Source: Dermacentor variabilis (Eukaryota; Arthropoda; Arachnida; Ixodida; Ixodidae). From it: a DNA stretch of 64,000 nucleotides. The notes under the pieces are model-generated. The model was not told the DNA's origin. It did no database searches and saw nothing but the letters and a program-made list of their open reading frames with translations. The stretch lies in assembly GCF_050947875.1 (NCBI RefSeq), contig NC_134570.1, forward strand, positions 208,783,750-208,847,749, given 5' to 3'. This document shows, in pieces, positions 54,097 through 64,000 of the stretch; positions within the stretch are counted from its first letter, which is position 1; each line of letters starts with the position of its first letter. The position numbers and the translations under genes were made by a program.

Positions 54097-55515
54097 CAGT
54101 CAGTCAAGAACTTTATTAAAGTCCTGAGGAGTTTCAATCCGTTGGAGATCACACGCGGGGAACTCCTCCGGCAGAAACCATAGGCGACACCCAAGTCGGG
54201 ACGGGAACGTGGTGACGCTCCGCCAGTTCTTGGGCCCTCTGGACGGCCTTGAGTTGTAGTTTGAGGTCCGGGCTTTTGAGGGCTTCTTCCCATTCGGGCT
54301 CACTGGAGAGAGGGCCCTTTGGTAACGCGGTACATTGCCATAGCATGTGCGAGAGTGAGCAATAAAGTTCGGGGCAGTCTGGGCAATTTGCCGGGATTTC
54401 TGAGTTATAGTGACTTAGTAGGCCTCGTGACGGATACGAGTCCGTTTGTAGCATTCGAAACGCGGCCGCCTGCGCGCGTTCGAGTTTGGCGTGTGGGAGC
54501 GGGAATTTGGTTCTGCCTTTCCGACAGTGGGAGGTGATTTCTTGGTAAGTGAGCAGCGGGTCATTAAACTGAATGTTCAGCCCCTCGTAGGCCGTGGGAC
54601 CGTCGCGGTGGGCAAGTTCTCACGCACGGTCGTGGGCCGTTTCATTGAGGTTAGCTTTTTGCGGGTGAATGTCTTGCCCCATGTGAGCGGGGAACCAGGA
54701 GAGGCACCGTTTGCTCTCTTTTGAGCTCGCTAGTAGTATACGTGCTGCTTCTTTAGATACGTTGCCACATTCGTAGGCCCGAATTGCGGCACGTGAGTCC
54801 GTGAAGACATAAGTAAATGTGGGGTCTGCCATGGCGATGGCTACGGCTATTTGTTCCACTTTAGCGCTGGTGCTCGTTTTAACCGATGCGGATGATCGTT
54901 TGATCTCTTTGACCTGTTTGATGCTCTTGCGCATGAGTGTGTTTAGCTTCGTCTTTTCTATTTTCGTCCAGTTGTGGGCAGAGGCGACGTAATTAATGTG
55001 ACTCATAAGGAACGCGTGGTATACGCGCAGAAGGTTATCTTCGCGGAGACCCTTCCTGCGCCCCGAGACTCTGTGGATGAGTCTGATCATGTTTTCGGTT
55101 TTGGCGGTTAAGTGTTTGATCGTGTGTCCGTGGCATCCGGTGGATTCGATGAGGAGCCCAAGAATGCGTATGTGGTTGACTCGCGGAATCTGTTGTCCGT
55201 CTCTTGTGTGTAGTGCGAGCGGAAGTTCGTCTAGAGGTGTTAGGTGGCGGACTCCTTGGCAAGACTTGCGAAATAGTAATAGTTCCGATTTCTTTGAGGA
55301 TAGTTTCATGCCTGTGTTTAGAAGCTACTCTTCCGTGGCATCAAGGGCAGACTGTAATGCCTGCTCCATGTCTCCCGGGAGCCTCCCGGGCTCCAGATGG
55401 TAATGTCATCTGCGTATAGTGCGCAGTTTACGTTTGGGATGTGTCGTAGTTTGTCTGTAAGTCCCTTCATCACTATATTAAATAGTAATGGAGAGATGAC
55501 TGAGCCTTGTGGTGT
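54097..55515 (-). pseudogene. I-like LINE with RNase H domain, 5' truncated
   Basis: On the minus strand it begins inside RT at TPQGSVISPLLFNIV, with the catalytic ALYADDITIW near 55400, then shifts frame near 55340. The thumb region reads NHIRILGLLIESTGCHGHTI. The RNase H domain follows (TFTYVFTDSRAAIRAYECG near 54800, LSWFPAHMGQ near 54690). A C-terminal zinc-binding block CPDCPELYCSLSHMLWQCTA lies at about 54395-54335. The 3' end is AATAAAGTTCTTGACTGACTG (54096-54116). The 5' truncation is typical of target-primed reverse transcription. Confidence 0.85.
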
Positions 55516-56794
55516 TCAAAATCTTGTAAAAAAATTTAAAACTGATTTATGATCAAAAATTGGTTCTGCTCCAAGAAACAATACCAGATGAAGGGGAATG
55601 TGGCAGCAGTACGCTAGAGGAAAGTACTTTTTTTGTTCAGCTTCTGCTTCCTGACACTCCACCAAGACGTGGAGAACGGTCAGCCTCTGACCACACATAA
55701 CACAGAGGGGAGGTTCACTACCAGTCAACAGAACATGACATCAGTTTGTCGCCCTTTTGTTACTGAAGGCCACTTTTGTACGTTTGGCTTAATTAAATGA
55801 AGTTTATCACAGATTTCATGGTCCCAGATGGATTGCCAAAAGTTTCTCAGCGTTTCACACAAGAAAGGCTTGATGTCGGTGGGAGGGATAGCTATGGTAG
55901 TGTTACGGGATCTTATAGATGTAGCAAGTTTATCTGCAAGCATATTGCCCACTATGCCTTGGTGGCCTGGCGCTCAATGTACTAGATGTTGGTTATATGC
56001 ATACATAGTGCACAGACTTGAGTAGAAGTCACCGACTACTGGATGTTTATGTTTCCGTAAAGACATTAAGCTCTTACTACGCTGACAGTCTGCAAATATG
56101 ACAATTTTTGTAGTTTTAATGCCTTTATGTGTTTCACAGCCAAGAGTAATAAATGAACCTCTGCAATGAAGATGCTCGCTTCTGCGTGCAGACTATTGCA
56201 TTCCGAGACGGATGGCCCAACTGGTGCGTAGGATATGCCATTAGGTGACTGATGCGCCGGTATGAAATTCAGGAAAAGATTACTTCAACTGGAGTTGAAG
56301 AAAGTGCACATGAATGTGCATCTCTGGAGCATGCTTTGTAACTTCCACAAAAGACGTGTCGCATTCTATCAGTTGCCACAGCCATGGTGGCAACAGCTTT
56401 GTTGGAGCCATCACCGGATACACATGTAATGGGACATTCCCTTCCTTGCTCAGCTTCCTCACATGTAGCGAGAAAGGTTTTCTCATTGAAGGTCGGTTTT
56501 GAAATAGTGTGGCAGACGTCAAATAATTAGCGGTTTTATGACAAGGGTGTTAAGGATTAGAATGCACTTTGAGGAAGTATGCGAAGCTCATATATGTTTT
56601 TTGCAGGTGGAGTGACCATCCATTACACTCTACGTATAAACTCTGTATAGAACTTGCTCTGAAGTCCCCTGTGGCCAGGTGAATACCTAAATGGTGAACG
56701 GGATCCATAATCTTTAATGCACTTGGAGCTGCAGTTTGATACACCGCAGAACCATAGTCCAGACGTGACTGTATGAGGCTCCTGTACAGATTCA
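55516..56794 (-). pseudogene. Second LINE with RNase H, heavily broken
   Basis: On the minus strand the RT thumb LMNLYRSLIQSRLDYGSAVY is near 56790. A poorly preserved RNase H region follows (GNMLADKLATSIRSR near 55950 is its C-terminal block). A terminal zinc-type block PPLCVMCGQRLTVLHVLVEC is at about 55716-55657. It differs from the LINE at 54097 and lies head to tail with it; the junction at 55515/55516 falls inside the RT of the downstream element, so that one inserted at or near this element's 3' end. A piggyBac-type MITE cuts its 5' side at 56795. Confidence 0.75.
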
Positions 56795-57732
56795 TTAACC
56801 CTTTGACGGTCAATGACGTAAAGATACGGCACTGCGAACAAGCCCGAAAATGGTCAATGCTGTATATTTATGGCGCCGTCTGTACATTTTAAAAAGTGCG
56901 CCAATTTCCTAACTTTTTCTTTTCTGTCATGTGCTGCCACTATGTGGGGAAACAGGGAATTTTTTTTGCCCGCCTCCCTCTTTCAGTTTTCGTTGCATGG
57001 TTTGCTTTAGCACTAGTTTGCTCCTGCACATCTATATACAACCACTCGCACATTGGCGTGCGTGCGCGTGCGGGCAGCCATTTGGATTTTGTTTCGCGGG
57101 CGGTTTCGGCATTTTGCGCTTTCAAAAGTTTATGGCTATCTCGTTACTAATCGCTCAAAGGGCGAACGCTTGTTTCTCGCTCGTTTAGTGCTCACAGGGG
57201 TGCACATAGGAAGCGTGCCACCGTGCATGCGTTTCCGTTTTTTTCTCTTTCTTTTCTTAAGACTCGCGAAAACTAATTGCCCTAGCTGGTTGGCGATAAG
57301 ATGAAGATTAGGGTAAGTTTGTCACACTTATCGCTTTTTTTCATGGGCCCAAAACCAAACAGTTTTCTTGAGTGCGCGCACTTACGCAGTTCAATTACGC
57401 TATGGATGTACGTATTAGTGTAAGAGCAGGAACATTTGAGACTTGCGAAATATTCTCGTGTTCGGATTTTCATAGCCTTGAACTACGTGCATAAAAATGC
57501 ATCAAACTTTCATTTCTGATAAGATTATTTCTTTTTTTATTGCTGTTATTCATGAATGAAGAGTGCATATATACCAATGCAAAAGATTTTTTTCTCACTT
57601 TACGGTCATCCTAGAAAAATTACGGTAAATTTTTTTCGAAGTAAGTCCCTAGGAAGAACTGGAATCTGCAATAAAAAACATCGACCTTGGGCAGTCGCAT
57701 ATGGCGAAAAAAATCGACCCTCGAAGGGTGAA
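56795..57732. mobile_element. piggyBac-type MITE, about 0.93 kb
   Basis: The left end is TTAA followed by CCCTTTGACGGTC (56795-56811). The right end inverted is CCCTTCGAGGGTC, followed by TGAA where TTAA is expected. TTAA targets with CCCTTTGAGGGTC-like termini are characteristic of piggyBac-related elements. The interior carries no transposase; its frames on both strands (for example 57053-57304) show no motif. It interrupts or bounds the LINE to its left. Confidence 0.65.
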
Positions 57733-58224
57733 GCAGCCCCTATCACTGCCCCTTGTCATGTACGCCAGAATTTTAAAAAATATTAATTGTTTTCAAATAT
57801 TTAATTATCAGATACTTTCAGCTAGTGGCGCGATGAAACTAGAGATAGAGAAACAAACGCAGTGAGATGCGAGAGCAGTCGAGCGTGTGCCAAAAAGCGC
57901 CACACCTGCAGGAGCGAGGCACGCGGGGTGCGCGCGCTTTGGTCAATCAGTGGCACGGGCACATCCTTCGACAGCATCAGTTTCCCTTCACCGTCGCCAT
58001 TTTGAACCAGTGCAAAATGTGCACCAAGAAAACAGCATCAAAACAAGTATAAGATGGCGTCTACTGTCCACCATGTCCGCAAATGGCGATGGCGCGAGGT
58101 TCGAACATTTTGGCCAATTTTTGCTATTTGATGTCCACCCTGGCCCGTATAAGCGAAAATTTGTATTATTTTCTGATTAAATTTACCTTCTAGATTTCAC
58201 GGAGGAGTTCTTGAATGCAGGATA
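57733..58224. other. Stretch without a recognisable gene
   Basis: Only short frames. The segment 57840-58110 is GC-richer and may be another repeat, but no boundary is clear. Confidence 0.35.
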
Positions 58225-59090
58225 ATTACGAAGTTGACATTTTCAAATTCCCTGAGTTTTCCGGGTTTTCCTTGAGCGACACAGAACTTTATTTTATGTC
58301 AAGACAGGTTGACAACACATCGCCCAATGGGGTCACTCTAAGTAAGCATTAAAAAAAAAAACTTAATCCAGTTTGAATAGTAAGGAGTAGTATTTACTTA
58401 ATTCAAAATAGAAAACTGAAGGTAGGGGACAGTAAAATGCACAGCGAATAAAATATCTTTAAAGAAATGATAAAGCCCATTGTAAATCGAGTCAAAAATT
58501 TTCAAATACGAATAAAAACAGGGGCATATAGATGCAAATATTTTCGAAAATGAGCTATTTCTATCAAGTGATAACAAGATCATTAGTATTTTGCCCAAAC
58601 TTTGTCACAAGTGAGATTTTCTTACTTGGAAAGTCAACGTCAACTCTCCTCACATACTCTTAGCCCACACACAATGTCTGTTTTGTGTTTCACTGCTTTT
58701 AAGAGTTAATTTTGGTTTGGATGAGGGACACCTTCATCTCAGCACCAGCCAACACTGTTTTTTGAGCTTCACGATCCTTGAAACAAGAGGCGGAATAGTT
58801 CTTTTCTCGATCATTCCTCAATGCGACGGTCATTTTTGTTCTTGTCCTACTCCCGCCACTCGTTCGCCCCACGAACTATTTGAAGCATCTTTTTGGTCAG
58901 TTGCACAGTCCACGTCCAATTTGTTGAACTGCTTAGGGGTCGCGAAAACGTCCGAAAAATCGGCCAGTTGGAAAAAATAAATGCATCTCATTTACTGCCC
59001 TTAAGGGCTCAAACCACCACAGGCGCATTCGAAAATGCTCTGAAGGCCTGCTGATACATGTATTAGACATATTGGTGCTCGTACTGTGAC
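58225..59090 (-). repeat. Dispersed element of about 0.9 kb, copy 2
   Basis: Inverted counterpart of 35400-36329, sharing most blocks in order, including GGAAAACCCGGAAAA, TCCAGTTTGAATAGTAAGGA, GGATGAGGGACACC and TTTTGGTCAGTTG. The shared order over the whole length shows that the unit is a single dispersed element. No coding frame is conserved between copies. Confidence 0.6.
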
Positions 59091-59134
59091 AGGAAATACC
59101 GGGTGAACACGTGTATAATTAAAGAATTGGCGGC

Positions 59135-60485
59135 GAGGAGTTACGGAGTCGCCATCTATCAGAGGCGCCTCGCTGGCGTAGTATGAGGGATCACGCGGCG
59201 CCCTCCTCATAGGTTTTGCTGTCAGCGCTCACAGAAAACACCACTTGGGAGCTCACACGGACATTTCTGTAAGTACTTTCAAAACGAGAGAAGTTTCTTA
59301 CTATCTAAATAATAATCTTGGGCAAACTGAAAGCACAGAATCATTTACAGGCGCTACCTCTTTACCGAATACGTACAGTGAACGCCACTGCGCGCGGTCG
59401 CCGCGATGGAGTCTCCCGAACCGGCTTCTTACGTGAAATGTAGGCAAACGCGGAGAGCAAACTATGTGAAATATGTTCCGATAGTCTTTGTATAACTAAA
59501 TGGAGCGTAATAGAATGAAGCCTCAATGCAGCGATTGCACAGGTTCGCAGCGACCGACTGCGCGTCTGCATGCTTGTCCGCGCACTGTTTCGCTTTCGTC
59601 GCGTGCGCGTTTTTGCCCCGTGCCATGAGCTTTAGGCCGCAGAATATGAGCATTTGACAGTATACAAGCAACCATTGTTGCGTAGGTGCTGTCAGAGCTG
59701 TTCAAAAATAATTTCATTGTAGAGACTTCGATGCCTACGGTTCTTCTAAATTCTTGGATGTTTCAATATTATTTCTTGAGTTGCGTCGCACTGTATGTTT
59801 ATCAGTGTTCTCAGCGTGCGATTTCCCGCTGCTTCTTTTTTGTAATCCAGTGCATTAATTCATGACAGAAACATGACCATATGCCATGCTTCTTTTTTGA
59901 TGTGCTTCTTATTGTTCCCTTTCCATTCCAGTGAGCTTGCCAGTATCTATAGCATCGACAAGTTTATAGAGCAAACCGTCATGACATTAGTCGGGCAGCG
60001 GACTTGGGCGAGCGTCTCAGTGCGCGTTTTCCGAACATCGCCGGCGCCGTAGCAGAAATCTTCCTCGCGTCTGTGCTTGCTGCATACCCGAGTTGTAGCC
60101 GATGACTATTTGCCGGTTTTATGTTTCGCGAGCCAAGCTTCACGCAGCTTGTTGTCCTGCGGCTACGTGTGAATAAGGCTGACACCGGGCTCCGTTGTGT
60201 ACGTCTGGCACTGCAGCACCGAGCGGTAGCCTACCATGTTGCGCGCCTTCAAAGGCAGCCACTACTTATTGTAGTGCTTTCAAGCGTTGTAAAGGAGACA
60301 CTCGAAGCGGGAAAATCTCGCCACTAAATGAGGACCGCCGTAAGAGGGAATTTAAACTTTCGTTTTTAGCTCGCTTCGGCGCTTCCGAAGCAGTTGACGC
60401 GACCGCTATGTCCACGTGATCCCTCATAGCACGTCACGCCAATGGTGGCGCCAGCTTTTCCAGTGATGGAGCTCGAGGCCAATAC
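59135..60485 (-). mobile_element. THAP-domain DNA transposon remnant
   Basis: The two sides carry inverted repeats, best seen as TATGAGGGATCACGCGG at 59182-59198 and its inverse TATGAGGGATCACGTGG at 60428-60412. Less exact similarity continues outward for about 40 bases (GGCGCCTCGCTGGCGT against GGCGCCACCATTGGCGT). Inside, on the minus strand, lies a THAP-like zinc-finger remnant, so the element may come from a P-element-like or other THAP transposase. The rest of any transposase is missing. The exact ends and target duplication are uncertain. Confidence 0.5.
59995..60235 (-). pseudogene. THAP zinc-finger domain remnant
   Basis: Read on the minus strand from the ATG near 60235, MVGYRSVLQCQTYTTEPGVS begins the frame. 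A stop then interrupts it, and KLREAWLAKHKTGK and TTRVCSKHRREEDFCYGAGD follow with small shifts. The order of Cys, the Trp of the REAWL block and the CSKH...EDF block matches the C2CH pattern of THAP domains (C-x-C, then W, then CSxHF-x-x-x-DF). THAP is the DNA-binding domain of P-element transposases and some host regulators. The stop and shifts make it non-functional. Confidence 0.55.
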
Positions 60486-61227
60486 ATACTGTGTCCCCTG
60501 GCAATAGCCCCTCCCCACACTTATGCTTCACTGCAATACTTTTGTGTATGCTTCACCAAGTAACATGTCTGCACGGAGGCGAAGCTGACTTTCAAGAACC
60601 GGCATTATGTAACGCACTGTGCTTTCCAAGCTTCTCAGCCAATTGCGAGCCATTGCTGACAGCAGCGAATTCTTAAAAACACGGCACCCAACAGCAAGAA
60701 GCTTCATAGCGAACATTGAAGCAGCTAGGTCTAGTGTTGCCACAGTGGTGGCTACGGCTGCCAGAGGATCTGCGTGCGAAAGTACCGGTTCAAGGCGGCA
60801 AGGTAATCAAAATGGCAGCGGCGGTGGCTTTCATTAATGCCGTTTCGGACCTGCGGTCACGGCAAAATGTCCGGAAAATCGGACGACGAAGAGTTGATGA
60901 GTCTGAAATTTTAGACGTTCTGATACATTGACTCTATGGGGTACATGGTGGTGCCGCGAAGCCATCCAAATGATCGGGGATCCGGAGAGTTGTTCGTTGA
61001 CTGTACACTGGCAACTCCTCCAGCTGACGACAGGATGTCGAAGACGATTCATTACGATTCCTGTTTTTTACTCATCCAGCATTACCGCGGCTTTCGACCC
61101 TTTCAATAAAATTACAGCTAATTTTCCCTGATAGAGGCACAAATTACCTGAGTTTTCCCCAAGATTTCCCAGACTACTCAAAATCCCTGAGAATTCCCAG
61201 TTTTCCCGGTTGGTAGAAGCCCTGTGT
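60486..61227. repeat. Repeat-rich stretch ending in a CCCTG-type terminus
   Basis: The end TTGGTAGAAGCCCTG (61213-61227) resembles the end of the dispersed element at 36315-36329. The preceding tract (61140-61210) has the same style of CCTGAGTTTTCCC / TCCCTGAGAATTCCCAG words. The left boundary is unknown. No gene is seen. Confidence 0.4.
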
Positions 61228-62031
61228 TTGTGCGCCAGCTGTTTCAGCCGAGGGGGCTGATGGCGTGACCGACGTCACACTCCGTGTGACTTAGGTGGCT
61301 GCCGAATTATGTGGCGCTGCCACCCGGTGCAGGGAGGACTGGATCAATTGTGTGAAAAAACGCCTAAGTGCTTCTGCGAAACAGATTTAGTTTGACCTTC
61401 AGTTTTATTATTTGTTTTCCTTTTTTCCACGCGGGGGCAGGATTGCGAGTGGGTAGGGTAGTCTTCTTAATAGTTGGCATAGTGGGTTGCTGAAGTGCAG
61501 ATGTCAGAAGTGTTCAGTGGAGCTACACTTAGCAGGAGTAGCACGCGCTCTGCAGCTTTGCTGACGCTTGAAGCATCGATGCGGATTTGGGATGTATGGT
61601 CAGACACGAAGCTTACAGTAACTGGTTTCAATTGATTCAGGACGGTTGCTGGTTCTGAAAGTAATGATTATATGCCTAGTTGGAATTTCCTTGTCATCTT
61701 GCCTTATTTTCATCCTTCGCACCTTGACAACGTTCTGTTCTTGCCATCCTTCTAGTAGTTAACCTTAATTTAGTTCGAGAATGTCATTTTCCGAGATGAC
61801 ACTGCACATTGTGTTCATTGACTTGTGATGGCTTACTGAAATAGGAATGTCCCCAAATGCTACAAGTTCAGAGAGCTTCTTGTACTGTGGTTTGTCACGA
61901 AGTTTGAGAAGATCAGTGCTTCCCATCTTCGTTACTTTATAACCTGGGCCTATTACTTCAATGAGAGATTTGGCTGAAAGAAACAGTGAAATCATTCGGA
62001 CTGTCTTAGTTTCGTGCTTACTGCGACATCG
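61228..62031. other. Stretch without a recognisable gene
   Basis: Only short frames. The minus frame 61765-61995 (76 codons) has even composition (LIEVIGPGYKVTKMG) and no identifiable family. It could be an isolated exon, but I find no donor-acceptor pair to support that. Confidence 0.35.
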
Positions 62032-63453
62032 TACAGTCTATGCTTGTTACAACGGACCCGCCTACAACAGAGTTTCGGATATAACAGACTATACTTCAGC
62101 ATTAGTTTGTTCTACCTATTTTATTAATGCAACAAAATTCGCTTTTAACGGACTGTGCTACCACGGACTATTGGCTACAGCGGACGAAATTAGTGCCAAT
62201 ATTTAAAGCGAAAGCTTTACTAACCTAGTCTAGCCAAGTTTTGCCGTCGCCAGCAATTTGACCTTCACTTGATTGCAGCTGCGCCACAGCCTTGGCAACG
62301 CATCACGTGACTCGCCGTGCCGAGCTCCGCCGCCAGCTTGGCGCATGCGCTCTCCGCAGCTGTGTCGGTGCCTGACCACATGACACGCCGTGCGCCTGGC
62401 TAAGAGGAGCTCCAAGCTCGCCTAGTCGGTGTGAGCTTGGCCATGGGTGAGAGCGAGGCCGGGCTGTTGAAGAGTTGCGCGGGAGCGGGAGGCTTTGAGC
62501 CGTCGTCGCCAAGCTGCCTCTGACCATTCTGCAGATATCGCCCGGTGAGCTGCTTCACTGGAGAGTGTCTGGAATGCCAAGCACGCGAAGCTAGCGTTGG
62601 AGAAAGAGTGAGCCGATCGGCTCCCAAAGCCTAATCACAGTCATGTCTAGCAACTGACCTAGGCGCAGCCGTTATACCTGGCTTAACAATGATTGTATAC
62701 CTAGGTATAATAATTACAGCTAAATCAAAGGTTAACCAAGTGAAAGCAAGACTTAACCAGGCTAAACCAAGCTTTTGCTTTGTATATCCAGGCTTAGCTA
62801 AGCTAAGCCGCAGCCAATTTTCTTTCAAAATCGGGCATATAAAATGGACGTTGGCCGTGTAGACACGGCCTGACAATTGACTTGCGAAGGTCCGACGACA
62901 ATCGAGACTCAATATCCCGTGTGGAAGGGAGGAAGGCGGGGCGGAAACGCACCGTGCGAGGCACTGCGGGGGGTGGCTAGGCCAGAGAGAGCGGATTATG
63001 CTCAGACGGCTGCTGCTGATGGCGTAGCCGCCATATTTTAAACGTGTCCTACGATGTGGACAAAGTGCACGCCCAGGCGGGGGCCTTATCTTGAAAGCCA
63101 TCTTCAATGTGGACAAAGTGTGCCCAGTGCTGGTAGCTTCGTATGTGCTGTGCTTTCGACGTTTAGTTCCCATTGAAGCGAGAGACAGCACGAAGGTCAA
63201 TTTGTTCGCTGTTGCTGCCGCGCTTATCCTGCTTAATTTACTATCGCAATCAATGCTTCGCCTTTCAGGCAAAACTGCAACTTCTTTTGTTGTTTTTTTA
63301 CTTTGGACGTTCGTCACTTACTCTTTGCAATAATGTTGCTAGGTATCGCGCCGAAAGCTTCGAAAGTGAGGCGTTTCGGATATTACGGACTTTGGATAAA
63401 ACGTTTTTTTGTTGGATTATAAGGGTTTGCTGCAACAAGGGTTTTTGACTGCA
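62032..63453. mobile_element. Tigger-like element, about 1.4 kb, non-autonomous
   Basis: The left end is TA plus CAGTCTATGCTTGTTACAAC (62034 on) with TAACGGA/ACAACGGA words repeated up to 62170. The right end inverted reads CAGTCAAAAACCCTTGTTGC, with GGATTATAAGGG and CGGATATTACGGAC words before it. This is the style of Tigger/pogo termini. The interior (62200-63330) has no HTH or DDE motif. It holds a 228-codon minus frame (62631-63317) without recognisable domains and a run of TTAGC/TAACC words at 62670-62820. Confidence 0.5.
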
Positions 63454-63986
63454 CTTGGCAAAGGACTCTTTTGGTTGCATAAAAAGGTTAAATGGTTCAT
63501 CGGTACACCGCCTCACCCCCTTTCAGGAAGGGATCAGGTAACAAGGGAAAAGCATTTGCCACATAAGCCTACCTCCAAGTCCAACAACGGGAGGCTAAAA
63601 GGTTGCAAGGTGACAAAAAAAGACGTGTGGAAGCTGAAACGCCTCGTCTTTTAATAAGTTTTATTTGGTTGGTGCACGTCTTTCTTTGTCATGTCTCATC
63701 CCGACCAGACAGGGCTTCCCGTTTCCTGTCTCCGGCACTAGGCGACAGCCACGCATGCGCCGAGGAAGAGCCTGCTGACTGACTCTGCATCTTCGTGCCC
63801 CGTCCTGAGGACGGGACACGAATGTATTTGGGAAAAGCGCACCTTCCAAGGGCGCAGTGTGGCATGCAATATATTGAATATCCGGCGAAGATGGAATTTG
63901 ATATACTAGGCAATTGTCTATACTTTTACATAGTATTTTCAAGGGGGTAATCTGTGTGTTCAATATAGCCAATAATTCAAAATATT
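63454..63986. other. Stretch without a recognisable gene
   Basis: Short frames only; the minus frame 63661-63972 has no motif. It lies just before a new LTR. Confidence 0.4.
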
Positions 63987-64000
63987 GTCACGTAGTGGTG
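63986..64000 (-). repeat. Edge of another gypsy LTR
   Basis: The last bases read TGTCACGTAGTGGTG, the same plus-strand start as the LTR at 23931 (TGTCACGTGGTAGTG). A further LTR of the same family, minus-oriented, probably begins here and continues beyond the window. Confidence 0.5.

Noticed and set aside
1..64000. CRISPR arrays, prokaryotic operons, phage or endosymbiont DNA
   Set aside because: No regular spacer-repeat arrays, no dense collinear ORFs, no ribosome-binding-site pattern. Spliced exons and eukaryotic transposons throughout argue for a nuclear arthropod sequence.

Overview
The window reads as nuclear DNA of an arthropod, most likely a hard tick. That assignment is an inference. 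The direct evidence is eukaryotic gene structure (exons with GT/AG borders and AATAAA signals), long introns, and a dense mix of Ty3/gypsy, RTE, CR1/Jockey-like and I-like retroelements, mariner, pogo/Tigger and piggyBac-type DNA transposons and tRNA-derived SINEs. Several repeat motifs look like ones I recall from ixodid genomes. There are no operons, CRISPR arrays or prokaryotic genes. Almost every long ORF belongs to a transposable element, and nearly all are broken.

Host genes. The clearest is the 3' end of an RCC2 (RCC1-domain/TD-60) orthologue on the minus strand. Its penultimate exon is 52447-52625, a 7.7 kb intron follows, and the last exon with its stop is 44572-44745, ending in a 3' UTR with a poly(A) signal near 44147. 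The earlier exons are not visible and probably lie beyond the right edge. A 120 bp phase 1-1 exon with a Kelch motif (11822-11941, minus) belongs to a second gene. A possible terminal exon of an unidentified gene (22376-22515, minus) sits in a large imperfect inverted repeat.

Layout. 1-4818: minus-strand Ty3/gypsy element with a near-complete gag and a lightly damaged pol. 4819-6403: 1.6 kb TA-flanked MITE whose inverted sister is at 37172-38782. 6.4-18 kb: mostly intron-like, with LINE scraps, the Kelch exon, a CRE-containing dispersed repeat and a Tigger-like MITE. 18.5-20.9 kb: internally deleted RTE LINE with a tRNA-like SINE at its 5' side. 22.2-22.9 kb: inverted repeat. 23.9-29.1 kb: a second, decayed Ty3/gypsy element with its 3' LTR. 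32.8-34.1 kb: dead mariner with almost perfect terminal repeats. 35.4-43.9 kb: dispersed repeats, MITE copy 2, an internally deleted LINE, a solo LTR and Tigger-like remains. 44.1-52.6 kb: RCC2 exons and an intron holding a three-level transposon nest (47.8-51.1 kb), a solo LTR and a TIR element. 53.7-64 kb: LINE fragments in tandem, a piggyBac-type MITE, a THAP-domain transposon remnant, Tigger-like elements and the start of another LTR.

I found no convincing new multi-gene system. The points most worth checking are the nested pogo-family elements with related termini, the THAP-domain element, the inverted repeat carrying a candidate exon, and the duplicated promoter-like CRE repeat.
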